This document shows, one piece after another, positions 1 through 7,973 of a DNA stretch of 32,747 bases. The notes beneath the pieces were generated by a model. The model saw nothing but the letters and a program-made list of their open reading frames with translations. It did no database searches and was not told where the DNA came from. The position numbers and the translations under genes are program-made. Every line of letters begins with the position of its first letter. Within the stretch, counting starts at the first letter, position 1. Origin of the DNA: Chloroflexota bacterium (GTDB lineage Bacteria > Chloroflexota > Dehalococcoidia > Lucifugimonadales > UBA3495); the NCBI GenBank assembly GCA_026710825.1, contig JAPOQH010000134.1, forward strand, positions 1 through 32,747, given 5' to 3'.

Positions 1-72
1 CTCCTCCCCTGGGCCGGCAAAGACCGCTACTGCGAACTCCTTCGCTGGGACCTCCCCGCCCCGGCGCTCTAG
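1..72 (+). CDS. 3' end of an unidentified gene (partial)
   Basis: Frame 1 is open from the window edge to a TAG at 70-72 and encodes 23 residues ending in a W-D-L-P-A-P-A-L tail. The stretch is rich in aromatic and charged residues and has the same GC-rich third-position bias as the real genes nearby, so it is probably the C-terminus of a gene that starts outside the window. Too little is visible to name a family. Confidence 0.35.
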   Translation, partial: LLPWAGKDRYCELLRWDLPAPAL

Positions 73-74
73 CC

Positions 75-215
75 ATGCCCTCAACCTCTCGTCCCGGACT
101 TGATCCGGAAACTGGGAACGTCATGCCGCCAACGTTCCGGAACGCCGGCGCCTTCTGGATACCGGCCTGCGCCGGCCTGCGGCTCTTGGGAATGACGGTT
201 TGGCCGGTTCAGACC
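75..215. repeat. Intergenic hairpin-type dispersed repeat, composite
   Basis: This stretch upstream of the threonine aldolase gene holds the 17-mer CCGGACTTGATCCGGAA at 94-110, which recurs exactly at 31329-31345. The unit is an imperfect inverted repeat around a CTTGA loop. Further on, 162-212 carries elements resembling the other end of such a repeat (a CTGGATACCGG block and a GGGAATGACGG end). The open reading frame that runs through it in frame with the downstream gene is best read as non-coding. Confidence 0.6.
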
Positions 216-270
216 GATAAGCGAAAGGCCCTGGCCACACATCGGCCCGGTAGTGTCGGCGAACGGTTGG

Positions 271-279
271 TGCTAGAAT
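271..279 (+). promoter_or_regulatory. Extended -10 promoter for the threonine aldolase gene
   Basis: TGC followed by TAGAAT forms an extended -10 element about 45 nt before the ATG at 324. No good -35 is seen 17 nt upstream. Similar TGC-TAnnnT boxes precede gyrB, the inositol phosphatase gene and plsY in this window, which supports the call. A start near 286 would leave a leader that contains the AGGAGG site at 314-319. Confidence 0.45.
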
Positions 280-323
280 TACGCCCGTCAACCCGATATT
301 TGAACCGCCCACCAGGAGGCAAC

Positions 324-1382
324 ATGGCTGCAATTGACCTGCGGAGCGACACCATTACGCACCCCACCGACGAGATGCGCCGGGCTATGGCGGCGGCCGA
401 AGTCGGCGACGACGTATTCGGTGAAGACCCCACCATCAACGCTCTGCAGGAACGCGCCGCCGAGATGCTGGGCCAGGAGGCGGGGCTGCTCACGGCGAGC
501 GGCACCATGAGCAACCTGATCGCGGCCCTCACCTGGTGCAGCCGCGGCGACGAGATGGTCATGGGGCAGGAGGCCCACATGTTCTGGAACGAGTCCGGCG
601 GCCCCACGGCGCTGTCGGGCGCCCAGGTCCGCCTCGTTCCCAACGACGCCAACGGCAAGATCTCCGCTGCAGACGTCCAGGCCGCTGTCCGCGACGCCAC
701 CAACATCCACGTCCCGGCTACCACCCTCGTGTGCCTCGAAAACACCCACAACCGCTGCAGCGGCGGCGTGATGACGCCCCAGGACACCAGGGAAGTCGTC
801 GATGTAGCCCACGCCGCCGGCGCCGCCGTCCATCTCGACGGAGCCCGCATATTCAACGCGGCTGTAGCCCTCGAGGTCCCGGCCGCCGAACTTACCAGGG
901 ACGTTGACGACGTGAGCTTCTGCCTTTCCAAGGCACTGTCCTGCCCCGTAGGCTCCGTGCTCTGCGGCTCCCAGGATTTCATCACCCGCGCCCGCAAATG
1001 GCGCAAGATGGTCGGAGGCGGGATGCGTCAGGCCGGCGTCCTCGCCGCAGCCGGAGTGGTCGCGCTGGACACCATGGTGGAACGCCTCGCCGACGACCAC
1101 CCCAACGCCCGTCGCCTGGCCGCCGGTCTCGCCAACATTGATGGCCTGACCGTGGACCCGGACAGCATCCACACCAACATCGTGATCTTTGAGGTCGACC
1201 GCGAAAAGGTCGGCGACGCCCGTCAGGTTATCGCCGCTCTCCGCGAGGACGGTGTCCTGGTCAGCCACAGCCGAGAGCAATCCCTCCGCATGGTAACTCA
1301 CCGTCACGTTACATCCGACGACGTTGAAGAAGCCCTTTCTCGCGTCAACGCGACCATCCGGCGGTTGGCCGCGTCCGCCTAG
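324..1382 (+). CDS. ltaE: Low-specificity L-threonine aldolase
   Basis: PLP-dependent fold-type I enzyme of 352 residues that would cleave L-threonine or L-allo-threonine to glycine and acetaldehyde in the cytoplasm. The N-terminus has the family pattern D-L-R-S-D-T (5-10) and E-V-G-D-D-V-F-G-E-D-P-T (26-37). The PLP-contacting H-L-D-G-A-R is at 170-175 and the Schiff-base lysine is K203 in L-S-K-A-L-S-C-P-V-G-S. Length fits the family. The ATG at 324 is chosen because AGGAGG lies 4 nt upstream (314-319) and the conserved start of the family follows at once; the frame stays open upstream only through repeat DNA. The next gene begins 10 nt after the stop, so the two probably form an operon. 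Confidence 0.92.
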   Translation: MAAIDLRSDTITHPTDEMRRAMAAAEVGDDVFGEDPTINALQERAAEMLGQEAGLLTASGTMSNLIAALTWCSRGDEMVMGQEAHMFWNESGGPTALSGAQVRLVPNDANGKISAADVQAAVRDATNIHVPATTLVCLENTHNRCSGGVMTPQDTREVVDVAHAAGAAVHLDGARIFNAAVALEVPAAELTRDVDDVSFCLSKALSCPVGSVLCGSQDFITRARKWRKMVGGGMRQAGVLAAAGVVALDTMVERLADDHPNARRLAAGLANIDGLTVDPDSIHTNIVIFEVDREKVGDARQVIAALREDGVLVSHSREQSLRMVTHRHVTSDDVEEALSRVNATIRRLAASA

Positions 1383-1392
1383 AGGATCCGTC

Positions 1393-1983
1393 ATGGCCGA
1401 TTTCACCATCAACCGCGACACCACCGCGCTGCTCATCGCCGACTTCTACGCCGACGCGATGGGCAACCTGCCCCACGCCGTGGAACGGGGCGTCGTCGCC
1501 CGCACCGTCGAACTCCAGGCCGCGGCGCGCGATGCCGGGTTGATGGTGTGCTACTGCGCTACGGTATTCCGCCCCGGTTACCCGGAAATCAGCGAGCGCA
1601 ACAAGACCTTCAGCGCTCGCAAGGCTTCCGGCCAACCGGCGGTCTTCGATCCGTTGGCAGTGATCCATCCCGATGTGCGCCCGCGTGAAGGCGAGGTCGT
1701 GGTGGGCAAGCATCGGGTCAACGCTCTGTTCGGCACCGGCCTCGATGTCGCGTTGACCGGCAGCAACATCGACACCATCATCCTGCTCGGCTACGCCACC
1801 AGCGGCGTGGTCCTCTCCACCACGCGTTTTGCCGCGGATCGGGACTACAGGTTGTACGTCGTCGAGGATTGCTGCGCCGACAGTGAACCCGACGTCCACG
1901 ACTTTCTCATCAACCGCATCCTGAACCGCCAGGCCGACATCGTTTCCGCGGAAGAGGCGATGGCCGCCATACGTGGCGGTTGA
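1393..1983 (+). CDS. Isochorismatase-fold cysteine-hydrolase-like protein lacking the usual cysteine
   Basis: A 196-residue protein of the isochorismatase/nicotinamidase superfamily. The triad Asp is likely D17 in A-L-L-I-A-D-F and the Lys K106 in V-V-V-G-K-H-R. Where the family has its nucleophilic Cys (G-x-A-T-x-x-C-V) this protein reads G-Y-A-T-S-G-V-V (133-140), so V139 replaces the Cys. The T-S-G-V-V-L-S-T form is, as I recall, a recurrent subfamily pattern and not a lone mutation. Hydrolysis by the classic thioester route is therefore doubtful, and substrate is unknown. The AGAGGA ribosome-binding site at 1381-1386 overlaps the stop codon of the threonine aldolase gene, suggesting coupled translation. 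The ATG at 1393 gives the normal family N-terminus. Confidence 0.82.
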   Translation: MADFTINRDTTALLIADFYADAMGNLPHAVERGVVARTVELQAAARDAGLMVCYCATVFRPGYPEISERNKTFSARKASGQPAVFDPLAVIHPDVRPREGEVVVGKHRVNALFGTGLDVALTGSNIDTIILLGYATSGVVLSTTRFAADRDYRLYVVEDCCADSEPDVHDFLINRILNRQADIVSAEEAMAAIRGG

Positions 1984-2034
1984 ACCCGGCCTCCCTCATC
2001 CGTCGATCGTCCTTCGCTAACGGGCTGGCCGCCG

Positions 2035-2964
2035 ATGCTGCGTCGCTCCTCATCGCCCTCCGCCGACATCTCGGTGTCTATTGATTCTCGCCCTCTGTAT
2101 CCCGGTGATCTGGTGGAAGCGGAAATCACCGTGACGCCCGGTTCCACTTTCTTGGCGTCGGTCGGCCACGTCCGTCTGAGCCAGACCGAGTTGCTGCGGA
2201 TCGACTCTGCCCGCGACGCCGTCCCCCAGATGATGGCTGGTCGCCGGGGACGATCCCGGTTCGGCGCTCCGGAACATCTCGATCACGTATTCCTGGAGGA
2301 CTCGCCATTGGAGGAAGGAGTCGCCTACAGGTACCCGGTCCAGCTTCGGCTCCCGGTGCCCGCGCCTCCCACCGTCAAGGCCAAATACGCTCAGATAACT
2401 TGGAAACTCACTGCGTCCATTCTGGCCAGGTCAGATTGGGTGCCCAGCCGTGATGGCCTGCTGGCCAACTTGGCCATGGGCCGGGTCGGTGAAAACAGCC
2501 AGGAACTGGTGGTGTTCGCGCACCCGAACGCCTCGTATATTGGCGGCGAACGCCTTCCCGACCAACCCACTGCCGCCAGAGGTTTTCGACACGCGAACCT
2601 CGATCTGTCCTTGCACTCGGGACTCGCTCCCAATGGAGGCGCAATCGAGGGCGACCTGTCGGTAAAGACTCTCAAAGCCGTCAGGGCGCGCGAGTTGCGG
2701 GTGGAGCTGGTGCGCTGGGAACGCTCAGGCAACAAGCAGGCCCGCGTCGTGGAAAGCCGCCAGGTGCTGCAGCGACCGGCCCTTCAGGATGCGCAGCAGC
2801 AGACCGACTGGGCGTTCCGTTTGCCCGTGCCCGACCGGCTGATGCCTTCGGTCCTTGGTCAGCACACGTTCGTCGGATGGCAGGTCCGGGCGGTAATCGA
2901 CCGCGCCCTGCGCCCCAATCTCACCGTCTCCCAGTTGGTTCAGGTCTACACTTCGCCACAATAG
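2035..2964 (+). CDS. Hypothetical protein, arrestin-like beta-sandwich suspected
   Basis: 309 residues, no signal peptide or membrane segment, rich in alternating hydrophobic/polar strands. The N-terminal part (about 10-140) has the pattern S-I-D-S-R-P-L-Y-P-G-D-L-V-E-A-E-I-T-V, then a Y-R-Y-P-V-Q-L-R-L-P-V-P segment; the C-terminal part (about 190-305) has a second set of strands including E-L-R-V-E-L-V-R-W-E and a late W-A-F-R-L-P-V-P. Two beta-sandwich halves with L-P-V-P edges recall arrestin/Spo0M-type folds, but this is a pattern judgement. The ATG at 2035 has no clear ribosome-binding site, so the exact start is uncertain. It follows the cysteine-hydrolase-like gene by 51 nt. Function unknown. 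Confidence 0.7.
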   Translation: MLRRSSSPSADISVSIDSRPLYPGDLVEAEITVTPGSTFLASVGHVRLSQTELLRIDSARDAVPQMMAGRRGRSRFGAPEHLDHVFLEDSPLEEGVAYRYPVQLRLPVPAPPTVKAKYAQITWKLTASILARSDWVPSRDGLLANLAMGRVGENSQELVVFAHPNASYIGGERLPDQPTAARGFRHANLDLSLHSGLAPNGGAIEGDLSVKTLKAVRARELRVELVRWERSGNKQARVVESRQVLQRPALQDAQQQTDWAFRLPVPDRLMPSVLGQHTFVGWQVRAVIDRALRPNLTVSQLVQVYTSPQ

Positions 2965-3058
2965 ATTCGACCGCGTAGCGGACGCTAACCGAGTCGGTGC
3001 CGGCTGACTTCCCCAGCCCCCGCTCTCCCGCACGCCGCGCATAAATCGAGCAAGGTCG

Positions 3059-3655
3059 ATGCCAGCAAAAATCCGACTCGCCTCCGAATCCGACGCCGCC
3101 CAGATCCTGGACATCTACGCCCCCGTGGTGCGCGAAACCGCTATATCGTTTGAGTGGGAACCCCCATCGGTGGACCAAATCCGCGACCGCATGCGTCGGG
3201 TACTGGAGATGCTCCCCTGGCTCGTGTGCGATGTCGATGGTCGGATCGCGGGGTACGCGTACGCCAGCCCTTTCAAGACCAGGGCGGGATATCGATGGTC
3301 CTGTGAACTCACGGTCTACGTACATCCCGAGTTTCATCGGTGCGGTGTCGGCCGCGCATTGTACGCCGCCCTCCTGCCCTGTCTCACCGCCCAGGGTTAT
3401 CAGGTCGCCGTCGCCGTCATCACCATACCCAACCCGGCCAGCGTCGGCCTCCACGAATCAATCGGCATGCGCCGCGTCGGTACGTACCACGCCATCGGCC
3501 ACAAGTTTGGCCAATGGCTGGATGACGGCGTTTGGCAGATGGAACTCGGCCCCCGCCGAGAGTCGCCCGAACCGCCCGTGCCGTTCCATGATCTCGTGGG
3601 AACCCAGGTGTGGCAAAAAGCCCTCGACAAGGGCACCCGGCTGTTGAGGGTCTAG
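3059..3655 (+). CDS. GNAT N-acetyltransferase, phosphinothricin acetyltransferase-like
   Basis: 198-residue GCN5-related acetyltransferase. The N-terminus I-R-L-A-S-E-S-D-A-A-Q-I-L-D-I-Y and the E-W-E-P-P-S segment match the phosphinothricin/methionine-sulfoximine acetyltransferase group, as does V-Y-V-H-P-E-F (86-92). The acetyl-CoA pyrophosphate loop is H-R-C-G-V-G-R-A at 93-100. The late N-P-A-S-V-G-L-H-E-S-I-G-M-R-R-V-G-T pattern is also typical of that group. It would acetylate a small amine or amino-acid analogue; the true substrate is unknown. About 35 extra C-terminal residues follow the usual end. It is convergent with rarA, with only 9 nt between stops. Confidence 0.85.
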   Translation: MPAKIRLASESDAAQILDIYAPVVRETAISFEWEPPSVDQIRDRMRRVLEMLPWLVCDVDGRIAGYAYASPFKTRAGYRWSCELTVYVHPEFHRCGVGRALYAALLPCLTAQGYQVAVAVITIPNPASVGLHESIGMRRVGTYHAIGHKFGQWLDDGVWQMELGPRRESPEPPVPFHDLVGTQVWQKALDKGTRLLRV

Positions 3656-3664
3656 CCTGCGTCC

Positions 3665-5011
3665 CTAACCCCGATCTCCCCACCAACGACGCAACCGCTC
3701 TGCAATCGCCGCCTCAGACCCCTGGTCAGAGGGTTCGTAATATCGCCGGTCAGCCAGTCCCGGAGGCAGGTATTCCTGTAGCTCGAAATGTCCCTCGTAG
3801 TCGTGGCTATACTTGTACCCGGCGCCGTATCCCATGCCTCGCATCAGCCCGGTTACCGCGTTCCGCAGGTGCAGCGGTACCGGCTCGTGCGGCGCATTGC
3901 GCACATCGTCCATCGCCCGCTCCAGCGCCATGTAAGCCGCGTTGCTCTTGGGCGATGTCGCCAGGTACACCGTCGCCTCCGCCAGCGGTATCCGCCCCTC
4001 GGGCAAACCCACGAAATGCACCGCTTGCTGAGCAGCAACTGCCACCGGCAGCGCCCCCGGATTGGCCAACCCGATATCCTCCGCCGCCAATATCACAAGC
4101 CGGCGCGCGATGAACAACGGGTCCTCGCCCGATTCCAGCATCCGCGCCAGCCAATACAGAGCCCCGTCAGGCGACGATCCGCGTACGGACTTGATGAACG
4201 CCGATATCGTGTCGTAGTGGCTGTCCCCCGCCTTGTCGTACATGGGCGTGCGCCGCTGCAAAGCATCGGAAATCGCGTCGACGGTGATCTGCCGAACATC
4301 GTCGGCCCCCGCTTCGCAGGCCACCGTCGCCATTTCCAGCGCGTTGAGCGCAACTCGAGCATCACCGTTGGCGATGTTGACCAGGTGCGCCAGCGCGTCC
4401 GGCTCCATCCGAGCATGCAGCATCCCCAAGCCGCGCCTTTCGTCCTCCAGGGCGCGCTGAACTATCGCCTCCACATCCGCCGGTTCCAGCGCGTTCAGCG
4501 TGAACACCCGGCACCGCGACAACAAGGGAGCGTTCACCTCGAACGACGGATTCTCCGTGGTCGCCCCGATGAATACCACTGTCCCATCCTCCACGTGCGG
4601 AAGAATCACGTCCTGCTGCGCCTTGTTGAACCGGTGGATTTCGTCAACGAACAGGATGGTTGGCTGCTGGTAGAACGAACGCCGTTCCTGTGCGCTCGCC
4701 ACCGCCTTCCTGAGATCGGCGACGCCTGCCGACACGGCCGACACCGGTTCGAAATGCGCGCGTGTTACCGTAGCAATCAACCGTGCCAGCGTAGTCTTGC
4801 CGGTTCCCGGTGGCCCCCAGAACAGTATCGACGGTATCCGGTCGTTGGCGATGGACCGCCGCAGCACCTTATCCTCGCCCAGGATGTGCTCTTGCCCCAC
4901 GAATTCATCAAAGGTGGCCGGCCTCATCCGCTCGGCCAGCGGCGCAGTCTCCAGCGTGTACTGCTGTTGCCCGTGCTCAAACAGTGAACCGCTCTGCTGT
5001 CTGCTCGTCAT
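3665..5011 (-). CDS. rarA: Replication-associated recombination protein A (AAA+ ATPase)
   Basis: 448-residue RarA/MgsA (Mgs1/WRNIP1) homologue that acts at stalled replication forks and gaps as a tetrameric clamp-loader-like AAA+ ATPase. Visible are the N-terminal P-L-A-E-R-M-R-P-x-T-F-D-E-F-V-G-Q-E-H (24-42), Walker A G-P-P-G-T-G-K-T-T (66-74), Walker B L-F-V-D-E-I-H-R-F-N-K (120-130), sensor 1 G-A-T-T-E-N-P-S-F, and a C-terminal tetramerisation region with Y-K-Y-S-H-D-Y-E-G-H-F near the end. The frame is open for 37 more codons upstream, but those codons run into a dispersed repeat (5091-5130), and the family start is the M-T-S at 5011. The ribosome-binding site is weak (TGGA). Confidence 0.93.
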   Translation of the reverse strand: MTSRQQSGSLFEHGQQQYTLETAPLAERMRPATFDEFVGQEHILGEDKVLRRSIANDRIPSILFWGPPGTGKTTLARLIATVTRAHFEPVSAVSAGVADLRKAVASAQERRSFYQQPTILFVDEIHRFNKAQQDVILPHVEDGTVVFIGATTENPSFEVNAPLLSRCRVFTLNALEPADVEAIVQRALEDERRGLGMLHARMEPDALAHLVNIANGDARVALNALEMATVACEAGADDVRQITVDAISDALQRRTPMYDKAGDSHYDTISAFIKSVRGSSPDGALYWLARMLESGEDPLFIARRLVILAAEDIGLANPGALPVAVAAQQAVHFVGLPEGRIPLAEATVYLATSPKSNAAYMALERAMDDVRNAPHEPVPLHLRNAVTGLMRGMGYGAGYKYSHDYEGHFELQEYLPPGLADRRYYEPSDQGSEAAIAERLRRWWGDRG

Positions 5012-5090
5012 GGTTTCCAGGCCACGTCTTTCGTACCCAGACTCGACGAACCACACAGACTCCACCCAAGGCTCTCTATCGTGAAGATTG

Positions 5091-5130
5091 GTAGCCCGCT
5101 CATGGTGAGCCCGTTGAACCACGAGCGGTC
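5091..5130 (+). repeat. Dispersed intergenic repeat, partial copy A
   Basis: Begins GTAGCCCGCTCATGGTGAGC and continues CCGTTGAACCACGAGCGG, matching the first ~40 nt of copies C (26299) and D (31467). Only this 5' part is present. It sits just upstream of rarA and supplies false coding extension to that frame. Confidence 0.65.
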
Positions 5131-5196
5131 GAGGGACCCGGACATGTCCTGCCGGCTACATTCGTCTTGTCTCGGCGCCATCGGATCAATCTGTCG

Positions 5197-6219
5197 TTAG
5201 CCACCGTTCCTGAAATGCGGCATCACCTCTTCCGCAAACAGCCGCATCGAACGGCCCACTTCTTCGTTGCTGAGCATGCCGCCGATGTTGAACCAGCACA
5301 TGATTTCCTGCGGGTTGTACCGTTCCCTGAATCCCTCCAGCCTTTCGATAACCTGCTCCGGCGTGCCGATCGCGCCTAGCTCGTTGTACAAATCCTCGTA
5401 CTCGATCTGGAAAGCGCGCCCGGAGCCCCGCGAGTTGTTCTGCATGCCCCGCAACGTGCCGAGGTAGTTGTTCACCGTCGGCGCAAACCCGGCCTTGGCG
5501 GCTTCAGCGGTCTCCCCCACGTACACCGGCACGTTCACCACCACCTTCACCTTGGATTCGTCGTGCCCGTGTTCGGCCAACGTCTCACGATATGCCGCCA
5601 ACCCGTCGCTCACCCCCTGCACCGTGATTATCAGCGGCGTCACCAGGATGCTATGCCCCAGGCTCCCCACCAGCGGGAACGTATCCGCCCCGTTCGAAGC
5701 GATATACACCGGCGGATAGGGTCGCTGAATGGGCTTGGGTTCCAGCCGAATCCCCTCTGCGTGGTAAAACTGGCCGTGATAGTCCAGCTCGTCCTCGGTC
5801 CAGGCCTTCAGGGCCAGATCGAGCCCTTCCACAAACCGGTCGTTGCGTTCCTCAATCGGAATGCCGTAACCCCGGTAGTGGTTCGGGTTGGATCCCCGCC
5901 CGATGCCGAACACCGCGCGCCCGCCCGACAGCACGTCCAGCGTCGCCACCTCCTCGGCAATCCGCAGCGGGTGATGCAGTGGCAGCAGGTTCACCGCCGT
6001 GCCCAGCATGATCCGCTCGGTCGTCTGCGACAGCGCCGACGCCATCAGCAGCGGAGCCGGCATCACCGAGAACTGCCGTGCGAAGTGCAGTTCCGCCAGC
6101 CACGCCATGTCGTAGCCAAGTTGGTCCGCCAACTGTACCTGCGCCATCGCGTCGGCATAACGCCCGGCGGGAGTTTGATCCTCACCGCACGGGATCTGGT
6201 AAAAGACTCCAAACTCCAT
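5197..6219 (-). CDS. LLM-class flavin-dependent oxidoreductase (luciferase-like)
   Basis: 340-residue luciferase-fold (TIM-barrel) enzyme using FMN or F420. Family marks are the N-terminal M-E-F-G-V-F-Y, the W-L-A-E-L-H-F segment, L-G-T-A-V-N-L-L-P-L-H-H-P-L-R-I-A-E-E, and D-V-L-S-G-G-R-A-V-F-G-I-G-R-G, followed by the typical P-P-V-Y-I-A-S-N-G substrate-side strand. It resembles alkanal/alkane-type monooxygenases, but the substrate cannot be read from sequence. The ATG at 6219 is preferred over a TTG at 6228 because GGGAG lies 9 nt upstream of the ATG and directly abuts the TTG. It lies 41 nt downstream of the carboxyltransferase gene on the same strand, so a shared transcript is likely. Confidence 0.9.
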   Translation of the reverse strand: MEFGVFYQIPCGEDQTPAGRYADAMAQVQLADQLGYDMAWLAELHFARQFSVMPAPLLMASALSQTTERIMLGTAVNLLPLHHPLRIAEEVATLDVLSGGRAVFGIGRGSNPNHYRGYGIPIEERNDRFVEGLDLALKAWTEDELDYHGQFYHAEGIRLEPKPIQRPYPPVYIASNGADTFPLVGSLGHSILVTPLIITVQGVSDGLAAYRETLAEHGHDESKVKVVVNVPVYVGETAEAAKAGFAPTVNNYLGTLRGMQNNSRGSGRAFQIEYEDLYNELGAIGTPEQVIERLEGFRERYNPQEIMCWFNIGGMLSNEEVGRSMRLFAEEVMPHFRNGG

Positions 6220-6260
6220 TTGCGACAACTCCCAACGGCCCGGGCGAACCGACCGCCCAA

Positions 6261-7841
6261 TTATAGCGGTATGTTGCCGTGCTTTTTCGCCGGCAGCGTG
6301 TCCCGCTTGTTCTGCAGCATCTCCAGCGCCCGTATGATCGTAGGCCGCGTCGCCGCCGGGTCAATCACGTCGTCCAGGTACCCGCGGTTCGCCGCCACGT
6401 ACGGGTTGGTGAACCGCTCCTGATAATCGGCGATTAACTCCGCCCGGCGGGCATCGGGGTCATCCGCGTTGCCGATCTCTTCCCGGTAGATTATGTTCAC
6501 CGCGCCGTCCGGCCCCATCACCGCGATCTCCGCGCTCGGCCACGCCAGGTTCACATCGGACCGCAGGTGCTTGCTGCTCATCACGATGTACGCGCCGCCA
6601 TAGGCTTTGCGTGTGATCAACGCCACCTTGGGCACCGTCGCCTCGGCATACGCGTAGATCAGCTTTGCCCCATGGCGGATGATCCCCCCGTACTCCTGCT
6701 CCGTGCCCGGCATGAACCCCGGCACGTCCACCAGCGTCACCAGCGGGATGTTGAAGCAATCACAGAACCTCACGAACCGCGACGCCTTCGCCGACGCATT
6801 GATGTCCAGCACCCCAGCGAGAAAAGCGGGTTGGTTGCCCACCAAGCCAACTGTGCGTCCCGCCATGCGCCCGAATCCCACCACCACGTTCGCGGCGTAA
6901 CCCGCCTGCACTTCCATGAAGTCTTCATCGTCCACGATGTGGTAGATGATTTCGCGGATGTCGTATGGGCGGTTGGGCTCTGCCGGGACGATGGATCGCA
7001 AGCCCTCGTCCGCCCGCTCCGCCGGATCGGAGGTCCGGTAGGCCGGCGGGTCGTCCAGATTGTTCAACGGCAGGAACGAAATCAGCCTTCGCAGTTCCTC
7101 CAGGCATTCCTCTTCCGAATCCGCAACGAAATGGGCAACGCCGCTTCGAGCCGCGTGCGCATCCGCCCCGCCCAACTGCTCGTGCGTCACGTCTTCGCCG
7201 GTAACCGCGCGCACCACGTCCGGCCCGGTTATGTACATCTGCCCCGTCCCGCGCACCATGAATATGAAATCCGTGATCGCCGGGGAGTAAACGGCCCCAC
7301 CGGCCGACGGCCCCATGATTACCGAGATCTGAGGCACCACGCCCGAATAAAGGGTGTTCAGCAGGAAGATATCCCCGTAGGCCGCCAGGCTCAGCGCCCC
7401 CTCCTGTATGCGCGCGCCGCCGGAGTCGCAGATTCCGATCATCGGGCAACCCGTCTTGGCCGCCAGGTCCATCACCTTGCAGATCTTTTGCCCGACCACC
7501 TCCGACAGCGACCCGCCGAACACCGTAAAGTCCTGCGCGTAGGCAAACACCTGTCGTCCATCAACGTTGCCGTATCCCGTGACCACCGCATCGCCCAGGA
7601 ACCTCTGCCGCTCCAGCCCGAAATCTGTTGTTCGGTGGGTGACGAACCGGTCTATCTCCTGGAAAGTTCCGGGATCCATCAGCAGTTCCAGTCGTTCCCG
7701 CGCCGTTTTCTTCCCCCGTTGGTGCTGCTGTTCGATGCGACGCTCTCCGCCGCCCAGGGCCGCCTGCTCGCTGAGATCCAGCAGATGCTCGAGTTTGGCG
7801 TCCCCGGTTGATTCGATGGGTGGTTCGTTGGTCGTGGTCAA
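6261..7841 (-). CDS. pccB: Acyl-CoA (propionyl-/methylcrotonyl-type) carboxylase carboxyltransferase subunit
   Basis: 526-residue biotin-dependent carboxyltransferase beta subunit. It moves CO2 from carboxybiotin to an acyl-CoA, usually propionyl-CoA. Crotonase-type N and C halves are visible: R-G-K-K-T-A-R-E-R-L near residue 43, oxyanion motifs G-P-S-A-G-G-A-V-Y-S-P and R-K-A-Y-G-G-A-Y-I-V-M, the D-V-P-G-F-M-P-G-T-E-Q-E segment, and the G-N-I-P-L end common in PccB proteins. The start is a TTG at 7841 with GGGGG about 7 nt upstream; no in-frame ATG exists before the conserved region. The biotin carboxylase/carrier subunit is not in this window, so it must be encoded elsewhere. It could equally serve as a methylmalonyl-CoA decarboxylase alpha-type subunit. 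Confidence 0.9.
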   Translation of the reverse strand: MTTTNEPPIESTGDAKLEHLLDLSEQAALGGGERRIEQQHQRGKKTARERLELLMDPGTFQEIDRFVTHRTTDFGLERQRFLGDAVVTGYGNVDGRQVFAYAQDFTVFGGSLSEVVGQKICKVMDLAAKTGCPMIGICDSGGARIQEGALSLAAYGDIFLLNTLYSGVVPQISVIMGPSAGGAVYSPAITDFIFMVRGTGQMYITGPDVVRAVTGEDVTHEQLGGADAHAARSGVAHFVADSEEECLEELRRLISFLPLNNLDDPPAYRTSDPAERADEGLRSIVPAEPNRPYDIREIIYHIVDDEDFMEVQAGYAANVVVGFGRMAGRTVGLVGNQPAFLAGVLDINASAKASRFVRFCDCFNIPLVTLVDVPGFMPGTEQEYGGIIRHGAKLIYAYAEATVPKVALITRKAYGGAYIVMSSKHLRSDVNLAWPSAEIAVMGPDGAVNIIYREEIGNADDPDARRAELIADYQERFTNPYVAANRGYLDDVIDPAATRPTIIRALEMLQNKRDTLPAKKHGNIPL

Positions 7842-7879
7842 AACGGCCCCCAGCGGGTTTCAAGTTTGGCTGTCGGAAT

Positions 7880-7920
7880 CTGACTGTCAGGATTTGGTTC
7901 CGGGAATCTGGCTCCCGGAA
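7880..7920. promoter_or_regulatory. Two adjacent palindromes between divergent genes (operator candidate)
   Basis: CTGACTGTCAG (7880-7890) is a perfect 5-bp-arm palindrome. TTCCGGGA (7898-7905) and TCCCGGAA (7913-7920) are perfect 8-bp arms around a 7-nt loop. They sit between the starts of the carboxyltransferase gene (minus) and folP (plus), about 30 bp upstream of the folP -10. They could be repressor sites or a hairpin in the carboxyltransferase leader. Part of the region also resembles an eroded dispersed GGAATC-type repeat. Confidence 0.4.
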
Positions 7921-7929
7921 TAGGAATCC

Positions 7930-7955
7930 TTGACCCGTCGATTCGCCGGTATAAT
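7930..7955 (+). promoter_or_regulatory. folP promoter candidate
   Basis: A perfect TATAAT at 7950-7955 lies 18 nt before the TTG start of folP. TTGACC at 7930-7935 could be the -35, but the 14-bp spacer is short, so the -10 carries most of the evidence. A start near 7962 leaves a leader of about 12 nt with no ribosome-binding site. Confidence 0.45.
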
Positions 7956-7973
7956 AGCACTCACCACCCGATT

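Noticed and set aside
209..1006. Long open frames on the minus strand over the threonine aldolase gene
   Set aside because: They are antisense shadows in GC-rich DNA; the plus-strand frame carries all aldolase motifs.
3788..4987. 399-codon plus-strand frame inside rarA
   Set aside because: Arg/His/Gln-rich translation with no domain; a shadow of the minus-strand gene.
5012..5122. 37-codon N-terminal extension of rarA
   Set aside because: It runs into a dispersed repeat and lacks family similarity; homologues begin near the M at 5011.
6260..6265. TATAAT on the minus strand before the first LLM gene
   Set aside because: It is formed by the last codon and stop of the carboxyltransferase gene and has no -35; probably chance.
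6567..7811. 414-codon plus-strand frame inside the carboxyltransferase gene
   Set aside because: Arg/His-rich antisense shadow of a clear PccB-type protein.
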